Shown piece by piece: positions 19,414 to 26,979 of a stretch of DNA of 64,000 nt. Within the stretch, counting starts at the first letter, position 1. Every line of letters starts with the position of its first letter. The notes under the pieces were generated by a model, which was given only the letters and a program-made list of their open reading frames with translations, was not told where the DNA came from and did not search any database. Made by a program: the position numbers and the translations under genes. Location: contig UBMP01000004.1 in assembly GCA_900466575.1 (NCBI GenBank), positions 1 to 64,000 of the forward strand, read 5' to 3'. This stretch comes from Hyphomicrobiales bacterium (GTDB taxonomy: Bacteria; Pseudomonadota; Alphaproteobacteria; Rhizobiales; Rhizobiaceae).

Positions 19414-19590
19414 ATGGCAAATCAAGGTGGTTCGCACGAACAGCACGTGAAGGCCGGAGAACAGAGCCACAAGAATACCGGCTCTCAGCAGAATGCTTCC
19501 TCGGACAAGGACAATTCTTCTTCCGGTACGCGCGGCGGTTCTCATGAACAGCACGTCAAGGCCGGTCAGCAAAGCCACAAGAACAGCTGA
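19414..19590 (+). CDS. Con-10/KGG-like small hydrophilic stress protein
   Basis: A 58-residue, highly hydrophilic, probably disordered protein. Two copies of GGSHEQHVKAG-x-QSHKN (residues 5-21 and 42-58) flank a Ser/Asn/Gln-rich linker. The Gly-rich repeat recalls the KGG repeat of Con-10-like stress proteins, but the match is by character and not exact. A perfect AAGGAG ribosome binding site is at 19401-19406, and an EcfG-type promoter lies upstream, which supports a role in general stress or desiccation (inference). It is followed by an intrinsic hairpin. Confidence 0.85.
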   Translation: MANQGGSHEQHVKAGEQSHKNTGSQQNASSDKDNSSSGTRGGSHEQHVKAGQQSHKNS

Positions 19591-19600
19591 TCATTACAGA

Positions 19601-19620
19601 GAGGCCGCGTCGGCGGCCTC
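19601..19620 (+). terminator. Hairpin terminator of the KGG-like gene
   Basis: An 8-bp perfect stem GAGGCCGC/GCGGCCTC with a GTCG tetraloop, 11 bases after the stop codon, followed by a weak T-rich tract. Confidence 0.8.
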
Positions 19621-19866
19621 TTCAATACTTATTGAGAAAATATGCTGTCTGCGCCGCTGGTGGGCGCTGCGCCCAAACCAGAACGCGCCCGCAACGCGAA
19701 TTTCATCACACCAAGTTGATCCCGCTTGACCGCCTGTCCCATTGCCGAACCATCTCGACATCCCCATCTGACGTCGCGTAACTTCAACGAAATCAAATGG
19801 CAAAATGCCGCGCCTTGAATCAGTCTCTGAGTTCGCTCAGGTTCTGCAAGAGGCGAGGCAAGTCGC

Positions 19867-20286
19867 ATGGAGGCGCTCATGGCACGCATAGTCCCCGTCA
19901 TCACCAAGTCGGACGAAGAATGGCGCGACCAGCTCACGCCGGCACAGTATCACGTGACCCGCGAGCATGGCACCGAGCGGCCCTTTACCGGCCCCTTCTG
20001 GAACACGTTCGAGCGCGGCACCTATTCCTGCGTCTGCTGCGATGCGCCGCTTTTCGTGTCGGATACGAAATTCGACGCTGGCTGCGGATGGCCGAGCTTT
20101 TTCAAGGCGGTATCGGATGATGCGATCAGGGAGATCGAAGATCGCTCGCATTTCATGGTTCGCACGGAAATCCGCTGCGCACGCTGCGACGCCCATCTCG
20201 GCCACGTCTTCCCCGACGGCCCCCCGCCGACGGGCCTGCGCTACTGCCTGAACGGCACGGCGATGAATTTCACGCCGGACAAATAG
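19867..20286 (+). CDS. msrB: Peptide-methionine (R)-S-oxide reductase
   Basis: A 139-residue cytosolic repair enzyme that reduces the R epimer of protein methionine sulfoxide using thioredoxin. The catalytic cysteine is C127 in RYCLNG. The zinc site is formed by C55/C58 and C104/C107. [11 protein letters not shown] (69-79) and [10 protein letters not shown] are family signatures; the cysteine in AGCGWPS may act as the resolving residue. ATG at 19867 is used; the start at 19879 (MARIVP) is an alternative. It is a single-gene unit between a hairpin and the 20345 hairpin. Confidence 0.95.
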   Translation: MEALMARIVPVITKSDEEWRDQLTPAQYHVTREHGTERPFTGPFWNTFERGTYSCVCCDAPLFVSDTKFDAGCGWPSFFKAVSDDAIREIEDRSHFMVRTEIRCARCDAHLGHVFPDGPPPTGLRYCLNGTAMNFTPDK

Positions 20287-20344
20287 AGCATTTCCAGGAA
20301 AAGTCGTTCCCGGTTTTTCAGTCCGGACATCTGGGCATAAGAAT

Positions 20345-20377
20345 GAGGCCGGGTGGTCCCCGTGATCACCCGGCCTC
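20345..20377. terminator. Bidirectional hairpin between msrB and the usp-dksA unit
   Basis: An 11-bp perfect stem (GAGGCCGGGTG with CACCCGGCCTC) around an 11-base loop sits between two convergent transcripts. It lacks a strong T run on either side, so termination efficiency is uncertain. Confidence 0.6.
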
Positions 20378-20407
20378 AACGTTGCGCGGAGAAAGGGTTT
20401 AACCGCC

Positions 20408-20497
20408 TCACCCCTGGAACGGTCCGCGCTTCGTTTTCTCGACCGCAATCCTGAAGCCGATGGCTGCAAGGCCACGGGTCGGATTGCTCTGGATCAC
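20408..20497 (-). CDS. Candidate 29-residue small protein coupled to the DksA-type gene
   Basis: A short frame starting at GTG 20497 overlaps the stop of the DksA-type gene by 4 bases (GTGA), the usual geometry of translational coupling. It encodes 29 residues with a basic, amphipathic look (GLAAIGFRIAVEKTKRG). It could be a genuine micropeptide, or the remnant of a longer C-terminus of the upstream gene left by a frameshift. Only comparative data can decide. Confidence 0.3.
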   Translation of the reverse strand: MIQSNPTRGLAAIGFRIAVEKTKRGPFQG

Positions 20498-20811
20498 CCC
20501 ATGCAGTTGCGGCACAGGGCGGCGTGCGGAACGGCCTCCAGCCGCTCACGGCCGATTTCGCCGCCGCAACGCACGCAGGTGCCGTAAGTCCCGTCGGCGA
20601 TCCGCTTCAGCGCAGCGTCGATCGCCGTCAGTTCGATCTGTCCCTGCAGACCGAGGCCCTCCAGAACCTCATCGTTTTCTCGCTCGGTGGCGCGTTCCTC
20701 GCTGTCGGGATGACGCGTGGTCTCCAGATCGGTCTCGATCTTGCCGAGGCGCTGTGTCAGTTCGCGTTTGCGCGCCAGCAATCTGGCTTCGTTCGGGTTC
20801 ATGGCGTTCAT
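20494..20811 (-). CDS. TraR/DksA-type C4 zinc-finger protein
   Basis: A 105-residue protein: an N-terminal coiled coil (residues 7-72, LLARKRELTQRLGKIETDLE) followed by a C4 zinc finger with C79, C82, C100 and C103 (GTCVRCGGEI and LCRNCMG). It is shorter than housekeeping DksA, as in the accessory TraR/DksA family, and may modulate RNA polymerase through the secondary channel. It follows the universal stress protein gene by 30 bases and probably shares its transcript. Confidence 0.88.
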   Translation of the reverse strand: MNAMNPNEARLLARKRELTQRLGKIETDLETTRHPDSEERATERENDEVLEGLGLQGQIELTAIDAALKRIADGTYGTCVRCGGEIGRERLEAVPHAALCRNCMG

Positions 20812-20841
20812 CGCCCTCTCTCCAATTGGGTTGTCCAGGCA

Positions 20842-21252
20842 TCAGCGATCGATCAGCACCGAAATATCGGCATGACGCACCACGCGGTCGGCCGTCGATC
20901 CGAGGAAGTAGTTGGAAATGTCGGGGCGGTGGGAAGCCACCACGATCAGGTCGGCCCCATGCTCCTGTGCTGCAGCAAGAATGTTGCTCGCCGCCTGGCC
21001 CGTGCGCAGCTCGGCGCTCGTATGGACCTTGATGTCGGCCCGCAGTTTGTCGAGCGTGTCGAGTGCCTGCTTGCGGTTCTTTTCGATGACGTGCCCCGGC
21101 ACGTCGATGGTGAGATAGCCCGGGATGTCCTCAACGACGTTGAGAAGCACGATCTCGCCGCCGTCATCGGCCAGCGCCTCGGCTTTCTTGAGGATTTTCA
21201 GGCCCTTGTCGATCTGCGCCATGTCGACGGCGACGATGATTTTCTTGAACAT
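20842..21252 (-). CDS. Universal stress protein
   Basis: A 136-residue UspA-fold protein. It begins FKKIIVAVDMA, and the ATP-binding signature of the ATP-type subgroup is present near the end (SHRPDISNYFLGSTADRV, with VVRHADISVLI). ATG at 21252 has GGAGG five bases upstream, so it is preferred over the ATG at 21264. Two FNR/FixK-type sites are about 100-130 bases upstream, suggesting induction at low oxygen together with the following DksA-type gene. Confidence 0.92.
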   Translation of the reverse strand: MFKKIIVAVDMAQIDKGLKILKKAEALADDGGEIVLLNVVEDIPGYLTIDVPGHVIEKNRKQALDTLDKLRADIKVHTSAELRTGQAASNILAAAQEHGADLIVVASHRPDISNYFLGSTADRVVRHADISVLIDR

Positions 21253-21348
21253 GACGGCCTCCATCCGGCTGATGCATCAGGGGCCACCGCCCCTTGTTCC
21301 ATGCATTCGTCCTGATGGGGACAGTCCGTCTTTTCAGGCCTTGTCGCA

Positions 21349-21384
21349 TTGATTGAAATCAATATTCCGCTTGATCTCTGTCAA
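21349..21384. promoter_or_regulatory. Tandem FNR/FixK-type anaeroboxes
   Basis: TTGATTGAAATCAA at 21349-21362 is a perfect TTGAT-N4-ATCAA anaerobox. A second site, TTGAT-CTCT-GTCAA at 21371-21384, has one mismatch. Both lie between the divergent or tandem minus-strand genes at 21252 and 21420, and most plausibly control the universal stress protein unit. A Crp/Fnr family gene with an FNR-like recognition helix is 1.1 kb away. Confidence 0.75.
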
Positions 21385-21419
21385 TCCGGCAGTTGATCCA
21401 GAGCAATGCGACTCGCCGC

Positions 21420-21644
21420 TCATTCGCCAAAATAGGGCCAGGAGAGCACGATCAGGATGGCGAACATGCCGGCAACGGCTGCAAGCGCCGGAATGATGAT
21501 GGCCGGAAAGCCGAAGATGGTGATCGCGAGAGCCCAGATGAGCAGGCAGTTGATGACGAACAGCAGCTTTGCCGCCACCGTGCCCTCGGCCGCCTCGCGC
21601 AGCATCCAGCCGAAGAGAGGAATATTGTAGATGACAGCCTGCAT
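21420..21644 (-). CDS. Small membrane protein, unknown function
   Basis: A 74-residue protein with two strongly hydrophobic helices (LLFVINCLLIWALAITIF and AIIIPALAAVAGMFAILIVL) and short polar ends, MQAVIYNIPLFGWML and SWPYFGE. ATG at 21644 has an AAAGGA ribosome binding site. It stands upstream of the universal stress protein unit on the same strand, separated by the anaeroboxes. Not recognised. Confidence 0.7.
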   Translation of the reverse strand: MQAVIYNIPLFGWMLREAAEGTVAAKLLFVINCLLIWALAITIFGFPAIIIPALAAVAGMFAILIVLSWPYFGE

Positions 21645-21892
21645 GACACAGTCCTTTCAACGTTCCGAAAGCCGGACGCTTCCGAAATTTGCGTTTGATC
21701 AACAATTGACGAAATGCAAGAGAAGGTGGTCAAAGAAAACATGCCGGATGGCATGGGTTCCGTCTTCTTCGTGACCTTCGTCAACTTAACAATATCCGAT
21801 TAGGGCCGACGATATTTGCGGTAAAGCAAATAACTGGCGGTGCAACATTCTGCCGCACGCTATCTGCGGATTTCTCATCTGACGAACATCGC

Positions 21893-21926
21893 GCATTTCA
21901 CCCCGGCTGAAGCCGGGATGAAATGC
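21893..21926 (-). terminator. Hairpin downstream of the copper chaperone gene
   Basis: A 16-bp stem with one mismatch (GCATTTCAcCCCGGCT with AGCCGGGaTGAAATGC) and a 2-base loop, 13 bases after the stop of the minus-strand gene. The T tract is short. The CCCGGCTGAAGCCGGG core is also a common genomic palindrome in alphaproteobacteria, so it may be a repeat acting as terminator. Confidence 0.6.
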
Positions 21927-21938
21927 ATTTGCGCATGG

Positions 21939-22442
21939 TCACATCTTGGGCTTCTGGCCGTTCATGTCCTTCATGTCGTGCTTCATCTCGCCGCCATTGG
22001 CGGGGCCGACCTGGAATTCGACATTCACATCGCCGGCCTTCTGGAAATGCAGCACGGCCGGTATCTTGTCCCCTTCCTTGAAGGGCGTCTTGACGTCCAT
22101 GAACATGACATGCAGGCCGCCCTTCTTCAGCTCGACCGTCTTGCCGGCCGGAACCGGAATGCCATCCTTCATCTGGCGCATCTTCATTACGCCGTCGGTG
22201 ACGGCCATTTCGTGCAGCTGCACGTTCGGCGTGGCCGGCGAGGTGATCGAGACGAGCGTATCGTCGGCCTTGCCGTGATTGGTGATCTCCATGAAGCCGC
22301 CGCCGACTGCGGCACCCGGCACCATGGCGCGGCTTGCCGGGTGGACGATCTCGATGTCGCCGACCTTGTATTCATGCGCGAAAGCTGTGGTCGCCAGAAG
22401 GCCGGCCACCAGCGTCAGGCCAAGTGTCTTGATGAGGTTCAT
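21939..22442 (-). CDS. Periplasmic copper chaperone PCu(A)C
   Basis: A 167-residue exported protein with signal peptide MNLIKTLGLTLVAGLLATTAFA. It carries the family copper site: HEM in QLHEMAV, the following methionines in MKMRQM, and HVMFM in KGGLHVMFMD. The C-terminal tail is Met/His-rich (GGEMKHDMKDMNGQKPKM), a likely extra copper-binding segment. PCu(A)C proteins deliver Cu(I) to cytochrome oxidase. The start codon overlaps the stop of the upstream Crp/Fnr gene by 4 bases (ATGA), so the two are coupled. Confidence 0.92.
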   Translation of the reverse strand: MNLIKTLGLTLVAGLLATTAFAHEYKVGDIEIVHPASRAMVPGAAVGGGFMEITNHGKADDTLVSITSPATPNVQLHEMAVTDGVMKMRQMKDGIPVPAGKTVELKKGGLHVMFMDVKTPFKEGDKIPAVLHFQKAGDVNVEFQVGPANGGEMKHDMKDMNGQKPKM

Positions 22443-23134
22443 GGATGTTCTCCTTTGGGTTTGCTGTTGAGTTTGGCGAGAGGCCGCCCGATTGCGATCT
22501 CCTTTAATCGCTCGGGTCGGCTGAGTGTGACGATCTCGGCATGGGAGTAGTCGATCACGCCGGCGCGCTTGAACTGGTTGAGCGTGCGGCTCACGGTCTC
22601 AACGGTCAATCCAAGCCAGTCGGCGAGATCGCTCCGGGTCAGATAAAGCGTGAGCACCGGGTGCCCCTGACGCAGTTTGCGGGGAAACTGCGCAGCAAGG
22701 TCGAGAAGCCCGTTGGCGACCTTCTCCGCCGCATTCATCCGGCCAAGAAGCGCGGCGTGGCGGGCAAGCCGCGAAAGCGAATCGATTGCGGTCTCCGACG
22801 CGAGCGCGGGATTTGCCGCCGGGTCCAGCACTTCGACCTCGGTGAAGGTTAGCGCCTTGATCGCGCAGCTTCCGTCGCGCTCCGGCTGCTGCGCAATCGC
22901 CCGGCCGGGGCCGACGATATCGGTGATCTGTCGGCGCCCGTCGCCCAGAAGACGGCAATCTGCCAGACACCCTTCGACGACGCGGTAGAGCCGGGGGCTT
23001 GTCGCCGAAACGCCCAGCTCGTCACCGGGCGCGATAAATTGCAGGAAAGGTTTTTCCGCGCCAACCGGCTTCAGACCGGTCTTGACGAGGACGGGATGCG
23101 GCAGCATCGCCTGCCGTGCGTTGACATGAAGCAT
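22439..23134 (-). CDS. Crp/Fnr family transcriptional regulator
   Basis: A 231-residue regulator with an N-terminal cyclic-nucleotide-binding-like beta roll (FIAPGDELGVS, LYRVVEGCLADCRLLGDGRRQI) and a C-terminal winged helix LTRSDLADWLGLTVETVSRTL. The recognition helix has ExxSR (ETVSR), the FNR-like pattern that reads TTGAT-N4-ATCAA. There is no N-terminal cluster of cysteines as in FNR/FnrN, so it probably senses a signal other than via a 4Fe-4S cluster, or responds through a partner, as FixK does. It is coupled to the PCu(A)C gene. Confidence 0.9.
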   Translation of the reverse strand: MLHVNARQAMLPHPVLVKTGLKPVGAEKPFLQFIAPGDELGVSATSPRLYRVVEGCLADCRLLGDGRRQITDIVGPGRAIAQQPERDGSCAIKALTFTEVEVLDPAANPALASETAIDSLSRLARHAALLGRMNAAEKVANGLLDLAAQFPRKLRQGHPVLTLYLTRSDLADWLGLTVETVSRTLNQFKRAGVIDYSHAEIVTLSRPERLKEIAIGRPLAKLNSKPKGEHP

Positions 23135-23242
23135 GGGATATATCCGCTTGATCGGCGGATGAGCATGGCCGCATGGGGCCGGGCTACAATCCGCTCGGGA
23201 CAGATGACGCCGGGCACGAGGCCGCGACGCCGGTTCGATCTG

Positions 23243-23632
23243 TCAGGCGGATGCGGGTGGCGCGCGCGGTCCGGCGCCTGGCGGGTAGAGGAGGTGGCGT
23301 AGCGCATCCGGCCTTGCGGGCGCCATTTCATGCGAGACGATGACGAGTTGCGGACCGGCCGGTTCGGCAGGGACGGGCAGGATCACATCATGATGATGCA
23401 GCCCGAGGGTCGAAGCGCCCAGCTTGACGATCTTGCCCTGGCCGGACCCGTCGGGAACGGTGACGCAGAGCGACGGCAGCGAGCCGTCCGGCAGCATATA
23501 GTGCGCGATTTCGTCGCCTGACAGCGCCCTGGTACTGGCCTCCGCGGGGGCGGCAAGCGTCAGCGACAGCAGAGCGATCGCGCAGAAGACGCGCGTCGCG
23601 ATCCCCATCCATGTCGCCCGTCTCGGCCGCAT
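23243..23632 (-). CDS. Small secreted protein with LPDG-x-LP-x-x-CVTV motif
   Basis: A 129-residue protein with signal peptide (TRVFCAIALLSLTLAAPAEA) and no recognised domain. AHYMLPDGSLPSLCVTV is nearly repeated in the protein at 35815 (AAYTLPDGTLPVICVTV), showing that the two are paralogues. It also has a His-rich patch, LGLHHHDVI. Its neighbours are a Crp/Fnr regulator and a copper chaperone, and its paralogue lies beside copCD-ycnI, so a periplasmic role around copper or cytochrome oxidase is a reasonable but untested guess. Confidence 0.7.
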   Translation of the reverse strand: MRPRRATWMGIATRVFCAIALLSLTLAAPAEASTRALSGDEIAHYMLPDGSLPSLCVTVPDGSGQGKIVKLGASTLGLHHHDVILPVPAEPAGPQLVIVSHEMAPARPDALRHLLYPPGAGPRAPPASA

Positions 23633-23969
23633 CGGCAGATAGTTCCCTCTTGCCTCATCAACCGATAGGCCGCACCGCGTGAAACGTCAATGCGGCATTC
23701 TGGTCGGCCGATCGCGCTGTTCCCATTCCGGTGCCGCGTGCCCGAGGCGCCGGACATCACACGCGTTGAATGCTGCAGGGGCGGCTCCGTCAGGAGCCCC
23801 GCCTGGGTGATGCATGATTTTCCAGAATGAGGAAAAAAATCCCATATTATTCGATAAAATTTCCGAAAACTTAAGAGAAAACAATCATAGATTGCGGAGG
23901 ATCGCTTCCAAACATCCATGAAATCCCTCTAGGGTGTATGAATAAATTCCTATTATGTAGGAGGCTTTC
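23633..23969. promoter_or_regulatory. AT-rich intergenic region with the gafYZ-like promoter side
   Basis: A 337-base gap between two divergent genes. Bases 23810-23970 are very AT-rich for this genome. A GC-rich hairpin (GGCTCC-GTCA-GGAGCC) lies near 23786. A strong ribosome binding site TAGGAGG precedes the ATG at 23970, and part of it pairs with TCCTA just upstream (TCCTA-ttatg-TAGGA), so translation start could be occluded. No known box was identified; a GTA switch would be expected to be tightly controlled here. Confidence 0.4.
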
Positions 23970-24395
23970 ATGAATGCCAGCAAAGACCCAGGACGGGAAG
24001 GGCACGCAGAGCCCGCCATCGCGCATCCTGCCGATGCCCGTCCACCCCATGCAACGCTCAGGGATGCGCGGCCCGAACGCGTCATCTGCCAGGCCGTCCG
24101 ACTGATGACGGCGGAGTTTCTCTTCGTCTCCGGGGATCGCATCGGCATGCGCCGCGAGCGCCGTCGACTCGCCTGCCACATCCGCCAGATCGCCATGTAT
24201 GTCTGCCACGTGGCGCTGCAGATGCGCATGACGACGATCGGCGAGGGCTTTGGCCGTGACCGTTCGACCGTGGCCCATGCCTGCGCCGTGGTCGAGGATC
24301 GTCGCGACGACCGCGATTTCGATGAATTCGTCTCGGCTATCGAGCGTACAGCCCTTCTGGCCTTCGGACATCTCGGCGAGGTCGCCCATGACTGA
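23970..24395 (+). CDS. DnaA-like helix-turn-helix protein, GafY-like GTA activator
   Basis: A 141-residue protein with a C-terminal helix-turn-helix resembling DnaA domain IV (residues about 65-107; TTIGEGFGRDRSTVAHACAVV matches the DnaA signature with GRDRSTV in place of GRDHTTV). It has no ATPase domain. In Caulobacter crescentus GafY, and the N-terminal half of Rhodobacter capsulatus GafA, have this architecture and activate the GTA promoter. It overlaps the DUF6456 gene by 8 bases, as GafY does with GafZ (established for the family; the role here is inferred). The GTA cluster starts 19 kb downstream. Confidence 0.75.
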   Translation: MNASKDPGREGHAEPAIAHPADARPPHATLRDARPERVICQAVRLMTAEFLFVSGDRIGMRRERRRLACHIRQIAMYVCHVALQMRMTTIGEGFGRDRSTVAHACAVVEDRRDDRDFDEFVSAIERTALLAFGHLGEVAHD

Positions 24396-25278
24396 GAACA
24401 GGACCGGGACGGTGCGCCGAAATGCGCCGGAAGGCAAAGGCAAGGTCAATCGCGCCGGAAAGGGCGGCAATGCCGCATCGAACGGTGAGGCCGAGCGTCT
24501 CTTCGCTCTGCTGCTCCGTTTCCTCAAGTCGCTGCCGCCGGCCGGTGCTGTGCTCTGCGCCACGCCAGGCGGTGCCGATGCCGCCACGCTGGAACTTGCC
24601 ACCCCCTCGGAACGGCTGCGCGTGGACGCGCGCGTCCTTCTTCAGGCGGCGCGACGCGGCCTGATCAGGCGGGAAGGGCCGCGCATCTGCCCCCTTCCTG
24701 AAGCCTCGGCCTTTGTTGCCCGCCATTCAGCGCCGGAACCCGATTTCGCCCGGCCCCACCGCGACCTGGTGGAAACGACGATCTCGATCGGCGGTGAAAC
24801 GGAGCGCGTCAGCCGCAACCAGTCCGAATCGCCGTTGTCGGCGCTGGAGCGGCTGAAGGGCAGGGCCGGCGAAGCCTATTTTCCCCGCGAGGCCATGGCT
24901 GCCGGCGAGCGCCTTCATGCCGATTTCACCCGTGGCCAGCTTCAGCCGCAGGTCACGATGCGCTTCGAGCCGCGCCTTGGCACCAGCGTCAAGGGCGCTC
25001 GCGGCGGTGTGGCCGATCTGTCCGATTCAGCCGTTGCCGCCCGCCTGCGCGTCAACCGCGCGCTCGCGGCGCTGGGCCCCGAACTCTCCGGCGTCGCGCT
25101 TGATATCTGCTGCTTCATGAAGGGGCTGGAAACGGTGGAACGCGAACGCCAATGGCCTCCGCGCTCGGCGAAACTGATGCTGAAGACAGCGCTCATGGCG
25201 CTCCACCGGCACTACTCGCCGCCGGTCAAGCGGGAGATGCGGCAATGGGGCGAGGAGGGGTTTCGGCCGGAAATGTGA
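24388..25278 (+). CDS. DUF6456 protein, GafZ-like GTA activator/antiterminator
   Basis: A 296-residue protein. The N-terminal third (basic linker, then FALLLRFLKSLPPAGAVL and LRVDARVLLQAARRGLIRR) looks like a winged-helix-like segment; the C-terminal DUF6456 region starts near SPLSALERLKGRAG and continues through GERLHADFTRGQLQPQVT to the final 30 residues. DUF6456 proteins next to a DnaA-like HTH protein are GafZ in Caulobacter and the C-terminal half of GafA in Rhodobacter, which contact RNA polymerase. ATG at 24388 is inside the end of the upstream gene, so translation is coupled. Confidence 0.75.
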   Translation: MTENRTGTVRRNAPEGKGKVNRAGKGGNAASNGEAERLFALLLRFLKSLPPAGAVLCATPGGADAATLELATPSERLRVDARVLLQAARRGLIRREGPRICPLPEASAFVARHSAPEPDFARPHRDLVETTISIGGETERVSRNQSESPLSALERLKGRAGEAYFPREAMAAGERLHADFTRGQLQPQVTMRFEPRLGTSVKGARGGVADLSDSAVAARLRVNRALAALGPELSGVALDICCFMKGLETVERERQWPPRSAKLMLKTALMALHRHYSPPVKREMRQWGEEGFRPEM

Positions 25279-25301
25279 GCGGGGTTGGGGAGCAAGATAT
25301 A

Positions 25302-25460
25302 GACCCCCTCTGGCTGCCGCCATCTCCCCCAAAAGGGGGAAGACGGATAGAGGCGCGCGCCCCCTTAAGTGTCCCTGACCTGCAGTGTATCCGAATCGTC
25401 AATCGGGTGCCACACGGTCTCCCTCCCCCTTGTGGGGAGGGTGGGAAGGGGTCTTCTCAA
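25302..25460 (+). repeat. Composite palindromic repeat, copy 2 (modules A and B)
   Basis: Module A at 25302-25355 and module B at 25419-25460 are in the same order and orientation as the copy at 6794, with a different spacer. It lies directly after the gafZ-like stop, between that gene and sufE, and leaves no room for other features. Confidence 0.85.
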
Positions 25461-25489
25461 CCCTTCAGAGGCTCAAAATTAAGTGGCCT

Positions 25490-25906
25490 TCACCCCGCAG
25501 CCATCGCAGCCTCGGCCCGGATCCGCTTGATCATCGACCGCAGCCCGTTGGCGCGCTGCGATGACAGATGCTCGACCAGCCCGATCGTGTTGAACGTATC
25601 AATCGCATCTGTCGCTGCAATTTCGGAAGCCTTGTGGCCGGAATAGATGGAAAGCACGATGGCGACGAGCCCGCGCACGATATGGGCGTCGCTGTCGCCC
25701 TCGAAGGTCATGACCGGATCGGCGCCTTCGCCCTTATGGCTGACGAGCCAGACCTGGCTGGCGCAGCCCTGCACCTTGTTGTCTGCCGACTTGTCGCTGG
25801 CAGGCAGGTCCGGCAGCGCCTTGCCCAGTTCGATCACGTAGCGGTAGCGATCTTCCCATTCGTCGAGAAAGGAAAAGTCCTCGATGATCTGCTCGATAGT
25901 CGCCAT
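25490..25906 (-). CDS. sufE: SufE-family iron-sulfur cluster assembly protein
   Basis: A 138-residue protein that accepts persulfide sulfur from the cysteine desulfurase SufS. The active cysteine is in VQGCASQVW. FSFLDEWEDRYRYVIELGK at the N-terminus and the conserved NTIGLVEHLSSQRANGLRSM at the end are family signatures. ATG at 25906 fits the family; an upstream extension is unlikely to be coding. It stands apart from the suf operon, as is common in rhizobia. Confidence 0.93.
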   Translation of the reverse strand: MATIEQIIEDFSFLDEWEDRYRYVIELGKALPDLPASDKSADNKVQGCASQVWLVSHKGEGADPVMTFEGDSDAHIVRGLVAIVLSIYSGHKASEIAATDAIDTFNTIGLVEHLSSQRANGLRSMIKRIRAEAAMAAG

Positions 25907-26071
25907 TCTCAGCCTGTCCGTTTTTCTTGCGGGCCGGATATAGAGGCAAATGCCGCCGAGCGAAAGCATTTCCACCTGCACAAAAGAAAACGCCGCAGGC
26001 ACGAGGCTTGCGGCGTTCGCGAAAATCGCGAGTTCAGGCAGGATCAGAGAATTCAGATGGTGGGCGGCGAC

Positions 26072-26506
26072 TCAGTGCTTCGGGCGGGCCGAAGGCACGG
26101 GGATGACGGTACCGGTGACGACAGCATCCGGCAGGGGCTGTTCGGCTGCGGCGGGAATGGATTTGGTGGCCTCTGCCACATTCGGGGCGGCGTCCGCCTT
26201 GGCGGCTGCGGTTTCGGCGCCGGGCTTGTCCGAGAAATTCTTGTCGAGAAGCTTGTAGGCGACCAATGCGCCTTCCTTGGCGCGGTTGCCGAGGGCCGAA
26301 ACCGTTTCGGCTCCCTTGATGCAGACTTCAGGACGCTGCGAGCACATCTCGCCGATATAGGAGAGTGCGCCGGTGGCGGCGGTCACGGCGTCGGCGGCCT
26401 GCACCTGCGGCGCGCCTTCCAGTTTCTTCTGGGCCTCGCCGTCGAAGAAGGGCAGCACGACGAGCACGACGCAAAACCAGAAGGTTCCCTTGATCAGCAT
26501 GCCCAT
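26072..26506 (-). CDS. DUF5330-type membrane-anchored protein
   Basis: A 144-residue protein with an N-terminal membrane helix (MLIKGTFWFCVVLVVLPFF) and a conserved middle (VTAATGALSYIGEMCSQRPEVC, GNRAKEGALVAYKLLDKNF), the DUF5330 core found in Rhizobiales. The two cysteines in EMCSQRPEVC probably form a disulfide. The C-terminus is Ala/Pro-rich. ATG at 26506 (MGML) has an AGGAA ribosome binding site. The function is unknown. Confidence 0.82.
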   Translation of the reverse strand: MGMLIKGTFWFCVVLVVLPFFDGEAQKKLEGAPQVQAADAVTAATGALSYIGEMCSQRPEVCIKGAETVSALGNRAKEGALVAYKLLDKNFSDKPGAETAAAKADAAPNVAEATKSIPAAAEQPLPDAVVTGTVIPVPSARPKH

Positions 26507-26979
26507 GGTTTCGGTTCCTGTCTCTTTGTTTCTGTCCCGGTCTTTTCGCCGGTGTGTTGCTGGCCGGTTCGGTCTTTCCCGTCCGGCTTGAGAGGACATT
26601 AGGCCGCCAGTTGCAAAAACCGCTTTTCAAAAAATGCGAGGCTTTGAAGCAAATTTGTCTCAAATTTTATCGATTTTGCCTTTTGGAGCATTTGAGCCGC
26701 ATTTGAGCGATCTTCGTTAATCTTGGCCCGGCGCAAGTTCAACAGACACAGGGCTTTGCGGGCAGCGACGCTCCGCCAAACGTTAACGCTTGCGGCAAAT
26801 CGAGGTTTTTCAGGCGCTTACGCCCCGTTAACCACGATCTTCGAAGCCCCTCCGAAATCGTTCCAAAACGGGATTGCGACAGAAAATCGCAAGGCTTCAG
26901 GTCCTGTTTTTAGACTTTCCTTAAGCCGGGTGCGCCAATGTCGTCCCATATAAGAATATGAGTCACAGGGTAAAACGCG
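26507..26979. promoter_or_regulatory. Intergenic region upstream of the histidine kinase, with CtrA-like box
   Basis: A 473-base gap with no convincing gene between divergent genes. It has several TTAA and GTTAAC words. TTAG-N7-TTAA at 26910-26924 is one base off the CtrA consensus TTAA-N7-TTAA and lies 55 bases upstream of the kinase start. Other words (AACGTTAACG near 26778, CCCGTTAACC near 26823) are isolated half sites. CtrA control is possible but unproven. Confidence 0.4.

Noticed and set aside
23140-23160. TTGATCGGCGGATG as an anaerobox before the Crp/Fnr gene
   Set aside because: The right half does not match ATCAA; only the left half is present.
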